Source of the DNA: an uncultured Muribaculaceae bacterium
GTDB taxonomy: Bacteria > Bacteroidota > Bacteroidia > Bacteroidales > Muribaculaceae
Direction of reading: 5' to 3'
NCBI GenBank assembly: GCA_910579675.1
Contig: CAJTUF010000014.1
Span: 1-64,000, forward strand
DNA length: 64,000 bases
A program made the translations under genes and the position numbers. The notes below the pieces were generated by a model. That model was given only the letters and a program-made list of their open reading frames with translations. It was not told where the DNA came from and made no database searches. This document shows, piece after piece, positions 33,509-42,969 of the stretch. How positions within the stretch are numbered: the first letter of the stretch is position 1; each line of letters begins with the position of its first letter.

Positions 33509-34399
33509 ATGCTTAAAAAAATCCTTATAGCCATTATCGTCATCGCAGGGGCTGCCCTCGACATGATGGCCCAGAAAAATGCCGACATCTTCCCGGTGCC
33601 GTCAGCCCCGGCTGATCTCACTTCGCTTCAGGAGCGCTCCGACTATGTGATCTCCCACTTCTGGGACCACTGCAATGTAAAGAGCATCCTATCGTCGCAG
33701 AAAAAATTTGCCGACGCATTCGACACCTACGTCAACCTGCTCCCGTTGGGCTCGCGACGCACCGTGATACGCTCTATCTACAACCTGCTTACACAGCTTG
33801 AGAAGCACCCTAAAGAACTGCTCTTTGTAGCCGAGCAAGCCGACGCTCTACTCTATTCCGACACTGCCAAAGTGAAATCCGACGAAGCATATCTGCCCTT
33901 TGCCCGCGCCGTAGCCGAAAACAAGAAGGTGGGACGCGCCGAAAAAGCCCGTTTTGCTGAGCAAATGCGCATCCTGCAGGAGTGTAATGTAGGAATGCCT
34001 GCACCAGCTCTCGAATTTACCGACAGTGCGGGTGTGAGAGCGTCGCTCGTCGCAGCTGCCGATACTGCCGCCTACACCATTATATTTTTCAACGATCCCG
34101 ACTGCATCGACTGCATAATAGCCCGCGGACGCCTTTCAGCCAATCATATGGCCAACAATCTCCTCGACAAAGGATTGCTGAAAATCATCGCCATCACCCC
34201 CGACGATCCCTCGGAAGACTGGAATGCTCAGGCAGCCCGCTATCCGTCAAATTGGATAGTAGGCTTCGCCCCCGATGCCCGTGATTTCTACGATATCCGC
34301 CACACCCCTACCTTCTATATCATCGACCGCGAAAAGAAGATAGTGAGCAAAGACACCCCAATCGACGAAATCATACGTCTGTTCAACAATATGATGTAG
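33509..34399 (+). CDS. exported thioredoxin-like protein with DUF5106-type N-terminus
   Basis: A 296-residue protein. The signal peptide starts at ATG 33509 (MLKKILIAIIVIAG). A ~140-residue helical region resembling DUF5106 (SDYVISHFWDHC and related blocks) is followed by a thioredoxin fold with the active site CIDC in FFNDPDCIDCIIARGRL and a cis-proline at HTPTFYIID. It probably acts in periplasmic thiol redox. Its exact partner is unknown. The open frame from 33437 adds a non-export leader that starts on the promoter and is rejected. Confidence 0.83.
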   Translation: MLKKILIAIIVIAGAALDMMAQKNADIFPVPSAPADLTSLQERSDYVISHFWDHCNVKSILSSQKKFADAFDTYVNLLPLGSRRTVIRSIYNLLTQLEKHPKELLFVAEQADALLYSDTAKVKSDEAYLPFARAVAENKKVGRAEKARFAEQMRILQECNVGMPAPALEFTDSAGVRASLVAAADTAAYTIIFFNDPDCIDCIIARGRLSANHMANNLLDKGLLKIIAITPDDPSEDWNAQAARYPSNWIVGFAPDARDFYDIRHTPTFYIIDREKKIVSKDTPIDEIIRLFNNMM

Positions 34400-34420
34400 T
34401 AGCAATCCCATCTCCCAGTC

Positions 34421-34939
34421 ATGCGCAAGATATCCGACCTCCTGTCTCATATTTTTCTTAAATTTACCGGCTACACCTACTCCAATCTCGGGCGCCTGTT
34501 TCTGCGCCTGTTTGTAGGAGTGATGTTTCTCCAGTTCGGCATCCGCCATCTGGTCAACTACAATCTGCTCTGCAACGACTTTCCCACAGTGCTCGGCCTC
34601 ACCTCGTCGACATGCCTGATCATTATGATCGTGATCGAGTTGGTGTGCTCGCTATTCATAATGGCCGGATTCCTTACGCGACTGTCGGCCATACCCCCCA
34701 TCCTGTCCATGATCGCAGCCGAGTGGTATATACTCCACGATCTCCTGCCGTCGACCACAGCTATCTACGGCATCGACTCCACTCAGCCGGGCTATCTGCC
34801 CATCATGTTTATTGGCATCTACCTATTCATCATAATAGCAGGACCGGGCAAGATCTCGGTCGACTACTTCATCACCCTCTTCCTGATAGGGCGTCATGGA
34901 TCGCCTCGTCATGAAGAAAAGATTCTCCACGAAGCATGA
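34421..34939 (+). CDS. DoxX-family membrane protein
   Basis: A 172-residue inner-membrane protein with four hydrophobic segments (around residues 23-45, 60-85, 88-105, 124-143). The RLFLRLFVGVMFLQFGIRHL start is typical of DoxX-like proteins, whose roles range from quinone-linked oxidation to redox stress. It follows the thioredoxin-like gene by 21 bases and overlaps mnmA by four (ATGA). Confidence 0.78.
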   Translation: MRKISDLLSHIFLKFTGYTYSNLGRLFLRLFVGVMFLQFGIRHLVNYNLLCNDFPTVLGLTSSTCLIIMIVIELVCSLFIMAGFLTRLSAIPPILSMIAAEWYILHDLLPSTTAIYGIDSTQPGYLPIMFIGIYLFIIIAGPGKISVDYFITLFLIGRHGSPRHEEKILHEA

Positions 34940-36039
34940 AGCCAACACCCGGAGCAAGCATAGCCGGACTGATATCGGGCGGCGTCGACTCGGCGGTGGC
35001 CGTACACCGTCTTGTTGAGCAGGGCTTTGGACCTGGCCTGCATCTGTTCTACATTCGTATCGGACTCGATACCGACGAGGGCGATTGCGCTGCCGACGAA
35101 GATATCGAAATGTGTCAGCTCATAGCCAAGCGCTACGGGCTTCCGCTCGAAGTCGTGAGCCTCCATCAGGAGTATTGGGACAATGTGATGGAATATGCGC
35201 TCCGCACAGTCAAGGCCGGACTGACGCCCAACCCCGACATCATGTGCAACCGCATCATCAAGTTCGGATACTTTGAGCAGAGGTGGGGCAAGGACTTCGA
35301 CTTCACTGCCACAGGCCACTATGCATCGACCGTCATCGATCCGGTCGATGGTCTCAAATATCTTGCCACTGCGGTCGATCCAGTCAAGGATCAGACCGAT
35401 TTTTTGGCCCGCATAACCTACGCCCAGCTCCGCAAACTCATTTTTCCTATCGGCGACATTCCCAAGAGCCGAGTCAGGGAGATTGCTGTTGAGCAAAATC
35501 TCCCCAATGCCTATCGTCGCGACAGTCAAGGCATATGTTTCCTCGGAAATATCAACTACAACGACTTTATCCGGCGGCATCTCGGGGAGATGCCGGGACC
35601 CATCGTCGAGATAGAGACCGGCCGCGTGCTCGGATCACACCGCGGTTTTTGGTTCCACACCATCGGCCAGCGGAAAGGGCTCGGTCTTTCGGGCGGCCCC
35701 TGGTTTGTTATCCGCAAGGAGGTTGAGACCAACACCCTATATGTGTCGCGTGGCTACGACACCTCGCTACAATACGGCAGCCGTCTGTCATTGAGCGAGA
35801 TGCACTGGATTACCCGTAATCCATGGGAAGGTGTGGAGTGTAGCGAGGCTCCGGTATCATTCAAAAACCGCCACTCACCCGAATTTATCTCCGGCACTCT
35901 GACTCGCGACGATGCTTCCGGGCTATGGACCATTACCAGCTCCCTACCGGTTCAAGGCATCGCTCCCGGCCAATTTGCAGTGATCTACACCCCCGACAAC
36001 GCCATTTGCCTCGGTTCGGGCATCATTGCCACAACATAG
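34936..36039 (+). CDS. mnmA: tRNA-specific 2-thiouridylase
   Basis: A 367-residue enzyme that thiolates U34 of tRNA-Lys, -Glu and -Gln. The PP-loop is SGGVDS (14-19). The two catalytic cysteines lie at 104 (PDIMCNRIIKF) and 201 (DSQGICFLG), and the GFWFHTIGQRKGLGL segment follows near 233. Length is normal. Bacteroidetes often carry two MnmA copies. This may be the second type, as its N-terminus lacks the usual long leader before the PP-loop. It overlaps the DoxX gene. Confidence 0.94.
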   Translation: MKPTPGASIAGLISGGVDSAVAVHRLVEQGFGPGLHLFYIRIGLDTDEGDCAADEDIEMCQLIAKRYGLPLEVVSLHQEYWDNVMEYALRTVKAGLTPNPDIMCNRIIKFGYFEQRWGKDFDFTATGHYASTVIDPVDGLKYLATAVDPVKDQTDFLARITYAQLRKLIFPIGDIPKSRVREIAVEQNLPNAYRRDSQGICFLGNINYNDFIRRHLGEMPGPIVEIETGRVLGSHRGFWFHTIGQRKGLGLSGGPWFVIRKEVETNTLYVSRGYDTSLQYGSRLSLSEMHWITRNPWEGVECSEAPVSFKNRHSPEFISGTLTRDDASGLWTITSSLPVQGIAPGQFAVIYTPDNAICLGSGIIATT

Positions 36040-36066
36040 TATCCTCATCCTCACTCACCCGCGACC

Positions 36067-36702
36067 ATGGACACTCCCCATCCCGACCGCATACTTCTCA
36101 GGGTGCTCGGACTCTCCTACCGAGAGATCCAGCAAGGCGCCTATGCCCTTATACTCGCCGAGCAAGACGGCCCTCACTACATCCCCATCGTTATCGGCAC
36201 CTCCGAGGCCCAGGCCATAGCCATGCGCCTCGAAAACATCACTCCTCCCCGCCCCGTGACTCACGACATATTCGCTTCGCTGGCCCACGCTTTCGGCATA
36301 CGCCTCCTGGAGGTGTTTATCCACCGCTTTGAAGATGGCATCTTCTCATCAGAGCTGGTTTTTGCCGACAACGAAGGGCATCAGGTGACAATCGACGCCC
36401 GCACCTCCGACGCGATAGCCATCGCCATGCGAACCCGTTCTCCTATCTACACCACCCCCCGGATCGTCGAAGAAACCGGATTTGTCATGGAGCAGCAGCC
36501 ATCGGCTCCGGCAGATAGCCGTCAAGTGAGAGAGGTGTCGCTCGAAGATATAGCATCAATGCCGGTCGACGACAATGATCCGCTCGACGATCTATCTATT
36601 GAACAGCTCCAGACCATGCTGGCCGATATGATAGCCGAAGAACGCTACGAAGAGGCCGCCCGCATCAGCGACGTGATAAAAAAGAAACAGTCAGAAGCAT
36701 GA
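36067..36702 (+). CDS. bifunctional-nuclease-family (DUF151) protein with UVR motif
   Basis: A 211-residue cytoplasmic protein. The DUF151/BFN domain covers ~1-135, with IPIVIGTSEAQAIAMRLE near residue 39 and DARTSDAIAIAMRTRSPIY near 110. A C-terminal UvrB/UvrC-like motif (QTMLADMIAEERYEEAARISDVIKKK region, about 182-207) follows an acidic linker. The BFN-plus-UVR arrangement recurs in Bacteroidetes. Nuclease activity has been reported for some relatives only. It starts 27 bases after mnmA. Confidence 0.85.
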   Translation: MDTPHPDRILLRVLGLSYREIQQGAYALILAEQDGPHYIPIVIGTSEAQAIAMRLENITPPRPVTHDIFASLAHAFGIRLLEVFIHRFEDGIFSSELVFADNEGHQVTIDARTSDAIAIAMRTRSPIYTTPRIVEETGFVMEQQPSAPADSRQVREVSLEDIASMPVDDNDPLDDLSIEQLQTMLADMIAEERYEEAARISDVIKKKQSEA

Positions 36703-36740
36703 CCATTTTTTCCCTTAACCTGTAAATTTATCCCTATACC

Positions 36741-38078
36741 GTGAATCCTCTCAAAGTAAGACTCTCGATCCTCAACTTTATCGAATTTGCCGTGTGGGGC
36801 GCCTACCTCACCTCTCTTGGCAATTTCCTTGCCTCCAACGGACTGGCATCACAGATAGGCTGGTTCTATGCCGTCCAGGGTATCGTGTCGCTCTTCATGC
36901 CTTCGCTCGTAGGAATCATCGCCGACCGTTGGATACCGGCCCAGCGCATGCTGTCGCTGTGCCATCTGCTGGCCGGCCTCTTCATGGCTTCGGCGGGTAT
37001 CTACTGCCTGGGGGCCTCGCAGATTGAATTCACCCCCCTCTTCGTGCTCTACACCTGCTCGGTGGCTTTCTATATGCCCACCCTCGGACTATCCAACTCG
37101 GTAGCATTCAACGCTCTCACTAAATCTGGCATAGATACTGTCACCGCATTCCCGCCCATACGTGTGTTTGGCACAGTCGGGTTTATATGCGCCATGCTGT
37201 TTGTCAACTTCGCAGGCCCCGAGGGTGCCCGCTATCAGTCCACCTACATGCAGCTGTTTGTGTCGGCTGTCATCAGCTTTGTCATGACAGCCTATGCGCT
37301 GACAATGCCCGCCTGCCCCACCTCCAAGGGTCGCAACGATGAAAACGACATGCTCGAAGCTCTCGGCCTTCGCGCATTCAAGCTCTTCAAGCAGCGCAAG
37401 ATGGCTATGTTTTTCATCTTCTCGATGCTGCTGGGCGTATCGCTCCAGATCACCAACGGCTATGCCAACCCCTATATCACCAGCTTTAAGGATATCCCTG
37501 AATTTGCGTCGGCTTGGGCGGCACGCAACGCCAATGCTCTCATCTCACTCTCTCAGATATCCGAGACGCTGTGCATTCTGCTCATTCCATTCTTCCTCAA
37601 GAGATTTGGCATCAAGGGAGTCATGCTCATGTCTATGATAGCATGGGTTGGTCGCTTCGGATTCTTTGGTGCGGGCGATCCTGAGCTCACAGGCGGCCTA
37701 TGGATGTTTGTGCTCTCCTGCATTGTCTACGGCATCGCCTTCGACTTCTTCAACGTGTCGGGAGGCCTGTATGTCGACAAGATGACCACGCCCGATATCC
37801 GCTCATCGGCTCAAGGCCTGTTCATGATCATGACCAATGGACTCGGAGCTACCATTGGCACCCTTTCTGCAATGGCTGTGGTCAACCACTTCGTCGACCC
37901 AGCAGCCTCGCCTGAGCTGCAGCTTGAAGGATGGCGCACCTGCTGGTATATCTTCGCTGCCTATGCCGCCGTTGTGGCCCTGCTCTTTGCCCTGCTATTC
38001 CACGACAGCGAGCCTCGCCCCGACAGCCGGTCGATCAAGAAAGCCGAAGCATCTCCAGCCGTTGCCGACGAAATCTGA
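36741..38078 (+). CDS. nucleoside:H+ symporter-like MFS permease (NupG type)
   Basis: A 445-residue inner-membrane transporter with about 12 hydrophobic segments. FIEFAVWGAYLTSLGNFL at the start and IADRWIPAQRM near residue 61 are typical of nucleoside permeases of the NHS family. A central cytoplasmic loop (PTSKGRNDENDM) separates the halves. The start is GTG, 38 bases after the DUF151 gene. No ATG fits the N-terminal helix. Substrate is inferred from family resemblance. Confidence 0.86.
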   Translation: MNPLKVRLSILNFIEFAVWGAYLTSLGNFLASNGLASQIGWFYAVQGIVSLFMPSLVGIIADRWIPAQRMLSLCHLLAGLFMASAGIYCLGASQIEFTPLFVLYTCSVAFYMPTLGLSNSVAFNALTKSGIDTVTAFPPIRVFGTVGFICAMLFVNFAGPEGARYQSTYMQLFVSAVISFVMTAYALTMPACPTSKGRNDENDMLEALGLRAFKLFKQRKMAMFFIFSMLLGVSLQITNGYANPYITSFKDIPEFASAWAARNANALISLSQISETLCILLIPFFLKRFGIKGVMLMSMIAWVGRFGFFGAGDPELTGGLWMFVLSCIVYGIAFDFFNVSGGLYVDKMTTPDIRSSAQGLFMIMTNGLGATIGTLSAMAVVNHFVDPAASPELQLEGWRTCWYIFAAYAAVVALLFALLFHDSEPRPDSRSIKKAEASPAVADEI

Positions 38079-38107
38079 TCATCGCTGCCCCATCGTTCCC
38101 AACAACC

Positions 38108-38827
38108 ATGATTCAGTTTTATTCACCCGATATTACCGAAACTCTCACCCTCCCCGAGAGCGATTCGGCTCACGCTGCCCGTGTGCTACGCCTCAAAGCC
38201 GGCGATCTGATACAAGTGATCGACGGCAAAGGCACCGCCTATACCTGCCGCATCGTGGCGCCTCACCAGCGCCACACCCTCGTGGAGATCACCGACTCAA
38301 GGGCCATGCCGCTCCCCTGGGAGCAGGATCTTGTGATCGCTGTGGCCCCCACCAAACATCTCGACCGCATGGAGTGGCTCGTGGAGAAAGCAGTGGAAAC
38401 AGGTGTCAACCGTATAATCCCTCTGCTTTGCCGCCACTCCGAGCGCAAGGAGCTCAAGACCGAACGCCTCGAAAAAATTGCTGTGGCTGCTATGAAACAA
38501 TCGCTCAAAGCTGTGATGCCGGTGATTGATCCTCTTACTCCCGTCGAGCAGGTGATTGCCGCCTTCACCAACTACCAGCGATTCATTGCCTATTGCGACC
38601 GCTCCATACCGCGAATTTTACTTGCCGCCAACTACACGCCCGGTCGTCCGGCCATAGCCATGATCGGCCCCGAAGGTGATTTCAGCCCCGAGGAGATACG
38701 CAGCGCTCTCGACACGGGATGGACTCCCGTGAGTCTCGGCCCATGCCGGCTGCGCACCGAAACCGCGGCTCTCACCGCTCTCCAGACTTTCCATATTATT
38801 GACCAAGCATCATCCTGCAATGACTGA
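38108..38827 (+). CDS. rsmE: 16S rRNA m3U1498 methyltransferase
   Basis: A 239-residue SPOUT methyltransferase. The N-terminal PUA-like part has ESDSAHAARVLRLKAGD. The C-terminal SPOUT knot carries IGPEGDFSPEE near residue 184 and SLGPCRLRTETAALTAL near 208, both SAM-binding. ATG 38108 fits the family. The upstream extension of the frame lies in the permease gene and is not coding here. It overlaps kdsA by 8 bases. Confidence 0.94.
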   Translation: MIQFYSPDITETLTLPESDSAHAARVLRLKAGDLIQVIDGKGTAYTCRIVAPHQRHTLVEITDSRAMPLPWEQDLVIAVAPTKHLDRMEWLVEKAVETGVNRIIPLLCRHSERKELKTERLEKIAVAAMKQSLKAVMPVIDPLTPVEQVIAAFTNYQRFIAYCDRSIPRILLAANYTPGRPAIAMIGPEGDFSPEEIRSALDTGWTPVSLGPCRLRTETAALTALQTFHIIDQASSCND

Positions 38828-39638
38828 CAAAATACTTCATCCCGGAACCGACAATTTCTTTCTTCTCGCAGGCCCCTGTGTGATCGAAGGTGAGCGCATG
38901 GCCCTCGATATTGCCGAGACCATAGCTCCGCTCGCCGCTGAGCTCAATATACCATATATTTTCAAAGGCTCATATCGAAAGGCCAATCGCTCGCGCCTCG
39001 ACTCTTTTACCGGTATAGGCGACCGCGAAGCTCTCGCTGTCTTGAAAAAGATCCGCAACACCCTCGGCATTCCGGTGGTGACAGACATTCATTCAGCCGA
39101 TGAAGCCATGATGGCGAGCGACTTCGATGTGGATGTGCTTCAGATTCCGGCTTTCCTCTGCCGCCAGACCGATCTGCTGGTTGCAGCCGCAAAGACCGGA
39201 CGCGCTGTCAACATCAAGAAAGGTCAGTTTCTATCGCCGGAGTCAATGCTCTTTGCCGTCGATAAGCTACGTCAGGCCGGTGCCACCGATATCGCAGTCA
39301 CCGAGCGCGGCACCACCTTCGGCTATCAGGATCTGATAGTCGACTTCCGTGGCATCCCCGAAATGAAGAAATTTGGCTGCCCGGTGGTGCTCGACGCCAC
39401 CCACTCGCTCCAGCAGCCCAATCAGGCAGCAGGTGTGACCGGCGGACGTCCCGACCTTATCGAGACCATAGCCCGCGCCGGCATCGCAACCGGCTGCGAC
39501 GGGATTTTCATCGAAACCCACCCCACCCCTGCTACTGCCAAGAGCGACGGAGCCAACATGCTTCAGCTCGATAAGCTCCCTGCGCTTCTGCGTAGGCTGA
39601 CGGCCATCCGTCATTGCATCACCAATCTCCCCGATTGA
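38820..39638 (+). CDS. kdsA: 3-deoxy-8-phosphooctulonate (KDO-8-P) synthase
   Basis: A 272-residue enzyme that condenses arabinose-5-phosphate and phosphoenolpyruvate for lipopolysaccharide core sugar. Motifs: LAGPCVIEGE near residue 14, FKGSYRKANRSRLDSFTG near 45, VVTDIHS near 82, VNIKKGQFLSP near 127, DATHSLQQPNQ near 190. ATG 38820 overlaps the rsmE stop region. Short coupling of rsmE, kdsA and the next gene suggests one transcript. Confidence 0.96.
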   Translation: MTDKILHPGTDNFFLLAGPCVIEGERMALDIAETIAPLAAELNIPYIFKGSYRKANRSRLDSFTGIGDREALAVLKKIRNTLGIPVVTDIHSADEAMMASDFDVDVLQIPAFLCRQTDLLVAAAKTGRAVNIKKGQFLSPESMLFAVDKLRQAGATDIAVTERGTTFGYQDLIVDFRGIPEMKKFGCPVVLDATHSLQQPNQAAGVTGGRPDLIETIARAGIATGCDGIFIETHPTPATAKSDGANMLQLDKLPALLRRLTAIRHCITNLPD

Positions 39639-39661
39639 CTCTGACTATCCGCTCCATCGCC

Positions 39662-41215
39662 ATGACCCGCAGCATCTTGATATCTTTTGCTGTAGCAGCG
39701 GCTCTTTCTGTCGCCGCCCAGGACAAGTCGCGCCTGTCGACAGATATCATCGACACCTATACCGAGATGATAGCGGCTTCGCCATCCAATTGCGACCTCT
39801 ATCTGTCGCGCGCCACTGAATATGCCTCGCAAGGATTGCTGTCGGCTGCCCTTATCGATCTCAACGATGCCATGCGCCTCGCCCCCAAGGGGGAGAAAGG
39901 CCTGAGGTTTGAGATACTCACTCAGAGAGCTGCCATATTGGAGCGGCAACACGACTTCGAGGGAGCACTCGCCGATCTCGACGCTGCGGCCAAACTCTAC
40001 CCTGACGTTCCATCGCTCACTCTATCGCGTGCCAGAGTGCTCACCGGCATTGCCCGATACTCTGAAGCTCGTGAGACCTACAATAGCTACCGCAGGCTCA
40101 ATCCGCGCTCGTCAGAGGCTATTTTCGGACTGGCCAAAGCATCGGCACTCGAAGCCGACAGCGACATGGCCCTCCGGTATATGAACGAGGGTATAGACGC
40201 CGCACCCAAAGCTGGCGATTCCTATCTTGCGGCGGCTGAGATCCATCTCATACTCCGGCGCAAAGATGAGGCGGTCACCGACTATATCAAGGCTCTTGCA
40301 TGTGGCGACAACGCCGCGGCCTCCGCTCTCCAGAAACTCGTCGACATGAGCGCCGAAGGATACCCCGACGTTATGAAAGGTCTCGACAAGGCCATCACCG
40401 CCGCTCCAACCTCAGGCGAGCTCTATTTTCTGAGAGCCTCAATAGCTCAGGACCACGATCATCACCGGCAGGCTTTGGCCGACTTTAATCGTATTGACGG
40501 CACAGGACCGTTTGCGGGAGGGGCTCTCGGCGAAGCCATGGCCGAATCGCTCTTTGCACTCGGCAGATGCGACGATGCACTCAATCAGCTCGACAGAGTG
40601 CCCGAGCCTCTGCGTGGTGATTCATGGCACACTCTCCGCGCCCGAATACTCATCAACCTCGGGCGTCACGACGACGCTTTGGCCGAAACGGTCGAGGCAC
40701 TGATGATCCAGCCTTCCTCCATCGCGGCCATGGAAGCAAAGGCTCGTGCACTTATGGGTGCCGGACGCGATGCCGACGCTGCAGCCACACTCTCGGAAGC
40801 CCTTATCACCGACCCGTCGTCGACCCCTGAGCTCTACTATCTGGCCACGTCCATAGCCCCTGACAGACGCAGATCGATGCTAATGGAAGAAGCGGCAGAG
40901 CTACCTTTTGACCCTGCCGATCCCGCTTCGCTGAAAGGGTTTGCGCTCATAGCGCTCGGCCGAACCGACGAAGCAGTGGCATGGGCTTCGGCTTTGAACC
41001 GATTCGCCACAGCAGGCGATGGTGTGGCTCAATTCATATCAGCATGTATATATGCCCGGGTCGGTAAGACCGATGAAGCACTGCGCTCACTCGAAACAGC
41101 CATTAAGGCCGGTTTCGACAACTGCCAATTGATATTGACCGACACCACCCCGGGCATTTCCATCGCTCCGCTCAGAGAGCATCGGCGGTTCAGGGAGATT
41201 ACCGCATCGTTATAA
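39662..41215 (+). CDS. exported TPR-repeat protein
   Basis: A 517-residue protein with a short signal peptide (MTRSILISFAVAAALSVAAQ) and consecutive TPR helices over most of its length: for example LYLSRATEYASQGLLSAALI, KLYPDVPSLTLSRARVL and AYLASIEI-type repeats up to ~480. TPR proteins scaffold complexes. No catalytic domain is visible. It starts 23 bases after kdsA and precedes a DUF6377 regulator by 23 bases. Confidence 0.85.
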   Translation: MTRSILISFAVAAALSVAAQDKSRLSTDIIDTYTEMIAASPSNCDLYLSRATEYASQGLLSAALIDLNDAMRLAPKGEKGLRFEILTQRAAILERQHDFEGALADLDAAAKLYPDVPSLTLSRARVLTGIARYSEARETYNSYRRLNPRSSEAIFGLAKASALEADSDMALRYMNEGIDAAPKAGDSYLAAAEIHLILRRKDEAVTDYIKALACGDNAAASALQKLVDMSAEGYPDVMKGLDKAITAAPTSGELYFLRASIAQDHDHHRQALADFNRIDGTGPFAGGALGEAMAESLFALGRCDDALNQLDRVPEPLRGDSWHTLRARILINLGRHDDALAETVEALMIQPSSIAAMEAKARALMGAGRDADAAATLSEALITDPSSTPELYYLATSIAPDRRRSMLMEEAAELPFDPADPASLKGFALIALGRTDEAVAWASALNRFATAGDGVAQFISACIYARVGKTDEALRSLETAIKAGFDNCQLILTDTTPGISIAPLREHRRFREITASL

Positions 41216-41238
41216 CCTCCATAAATATGTGACCCACC

Positions 41239-42822
41239 ATGCGCCGCCTCCTCATCTTCATGACTTTGCTCACCATTATAGCCACTATCGGGAGTGCCTC
41301 CACTTCCACGCGAAGCTATGTGAGCACCAGCGATGCCGATCAGATGCTCCGCAGGCTCGACAGGGAGCTTGAGCAACGCGACAATCTGATTGACCGAAGG
41401 AGCGCCCGCATCGACTCCATCGCACGCCACATCAACCTCGGGCGCCTGAGCATCAACGACTTCAAGCTGTTTGGCAAAGCGGCCATAGGCTTTGACAATG
41501 GACTGGCTCTAAATATTTTCTCGCGGGGACAAGCATATGCCGACAGCATAGGCGACCATCGGTCGGCCACCGAATTCAAGCTCCGGAGTGTGAGCCTGAT
41601 GCCACTATCCGGAGTCACAGCCGAGGCGATTGAGATATTTCAGAGCATCGACACCGTCGGACTCGACACACCCATGATGCGCCTCTATTACGAGGCCGGA
41701 AGCAAAATGTATGGCTACATAGCCACAATCTATCGCGACTACCCCATGTTTCACGACAGCTACGACTCGCTGTCGCTCCGCATGATGAGCCATGCGGTGG
41801 CCCTCAACAAGCTCGCGCCGCTTCCCGCTCCATCGTCGCGGCTCGTAACCGAGGGCGAATATCTCTACCTCACCGGGCGCCACAATCAGGCCCGCAAACT
41901 TCTTCTCGAAGTGCTCGACTCCACCTCCGTCACCGACAACAACTATGCCATTGCTGCCTATCTCCTCGCATCGATAGCCGGCGACCTCGGCAATGAAAAT
42001 GAACTCACTTACTATCTTGCCCTCTCTGCACTCGCCGACACGCGGGCAGCCACACGCGAAGTGACCTCCCTGCAGCGCCTCGGGCAGCTCATGCTGGAGC
42101 GCGACGACATAGGACGCGCCCATTCCTATCTCTCAAAGGCAATGCAGAATGCCGCCGAGGCTCATGTGGCAACACGAATGGTGCAGACAGCAGCCGCGCT
42201 TCCACTCATCGAGCAGGTCCATAACCGAGAGCTCGAGCTGTCGCGCCGCCGCATCTACACCTTGATTGTTGTCATGGCCATACTCATAGTAATGCTCGCC
42301 GCAGCCCTCGTGGCTTATCATCGCAAGAGCGTCTACCGCCGACGTCTGCAAGAACACCTTGAGGCGTCCAATCTCACCAAGGAGATCTACATCAGCCGGT
42401 TCCTTGACCTGTGTGCCATATACATGGACAAGCTCAACCAATTCTGCAAGGTGGCGAGCAACAAAATATCCACCGGGCAGGTCGACGAACTATATCGCCT
42501 CACCAAATCGGGTAAATTTGTTGAGCACAATTCAAGCGACTTCTATGAGGTATTTGACGATGCTTTCCTTCATATGTATCCCGATTTCCTCGAAAAGGTC
42601 AACAAGCTGCTGCGCGACGACGCGCAGATCACCCTGCGCGATGGCGAAAAGCTCAATACCGATCTCAGGATACTCGCATTCATGCGTCTTGGAATAGACG
42701 ATACAGCCCGCGTGGGCCGTATCCTCAACTATAGCGTCAACACCATCTACGCCTACCGCAACAAGCTGCGCAACAGAGCTATCGACCGCGACAACTTTGA
42801 AGCCGCCATAGCCGCGCTCTGA
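41239..42822 (+). CDS. DUF6377-domain membrane protein, probable transcriptional regulator
   Basis: A 527-residue protein. A signal peptide or first helix precedes a ~300-residue periplasmic helical (TPR-like) sensor part, one membrane helix near 336-357 and a cytoplasmic C-terminal domain. That domain contains NLTKEIYISRFLDLCAIYMDKL, LNTDLRILAFMRLGI and NYSVNTIYAYRNKLRNRA, the DUF6377 pattern whose last part is a LuxR-like helix-turn-helix. It probably links an envelope signal to transcription. The hydrogenase operon begins 147 bases downstream on the same strand. Confidence 0.85.
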   Translation: MRRLLIFMTLLTIIATIGSASTSTRSYVSTSDADQMLRRLDRELEQRDNLIDRRSARIDSIARHINLGRLSINDFKLFGKAAIGFDNGLALNIFSRGQAYADSIGDHRSATEFKLRSVSLMPLSGVTAEAIEIFQSIDTVGLDTPMMRLYYEAGSKMYGYIATIYRDYPMFHDSYDSLSLRMMSHAVALNKLAPLPAPSSRLVTEGEYLYLTGRHNQARKLLLEVLDSTSVTDNNYAIAAYLLASIAGDLGNENELTYYLALSALADTRAATREVTSLQRLGQLMLERDDIGRAHSYLSKAMQNAAEAHVATRMVQTAAALPLIEQVHNRELELSRRRIYTLIVVMAILIVMLAAALVAYHRKSVYRRRLQEHLEASNLTKEIYISRFLDLCAIYMDKLNQFCKVASNKISTGQVDELYRLTKSGKFVEHNSSDFYEVFDDAFLHMYPDFLEKVNKLLRDDAQITLRDGEKLNTDLRILAFMRLGIDDTARVGRILNYSVNTIYAYRNKLRNRAIDRDNFEAAIAAL

Positions 42823-42920
42823 CCATCTCCATCCTCCGGCTTGATCATCAGCTGCTGTTGACTCTTTTTGCCCGCAGTACCTTTGACGACCGCAGACTGC
42901 GATTTGTCATTTCTTTTTCA

Positions 42921-42928
42921 TACCTTTG
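42921..42928 (+). promoter_or_regulatory. -7 box of the hydrogenase operon
   Basis: TACCTTTG matches TAnnTTTG, 42 bases upstream of hydA. A TTTG occurs at 42903 with a 14-base gap, shorter than ideal. Confidence 0.5.
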
Positions 42929-42969
42929 CAGCCGGAATTGTTTTCCCGACCATTCATCACAACTGACCT

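Noticed and set aside
37931..38107. N-terminal extension of RsmE
   Set aside because: The extension lies inside the nucleoside permease gene and has no similarity to RsmE. The family start is at 38108.
42823..42969. Small gene or RNA between the DUF6377 gene and hydA
   Set aside because: The gap has a -7 box but no convincing stem-loop or short coding frame.
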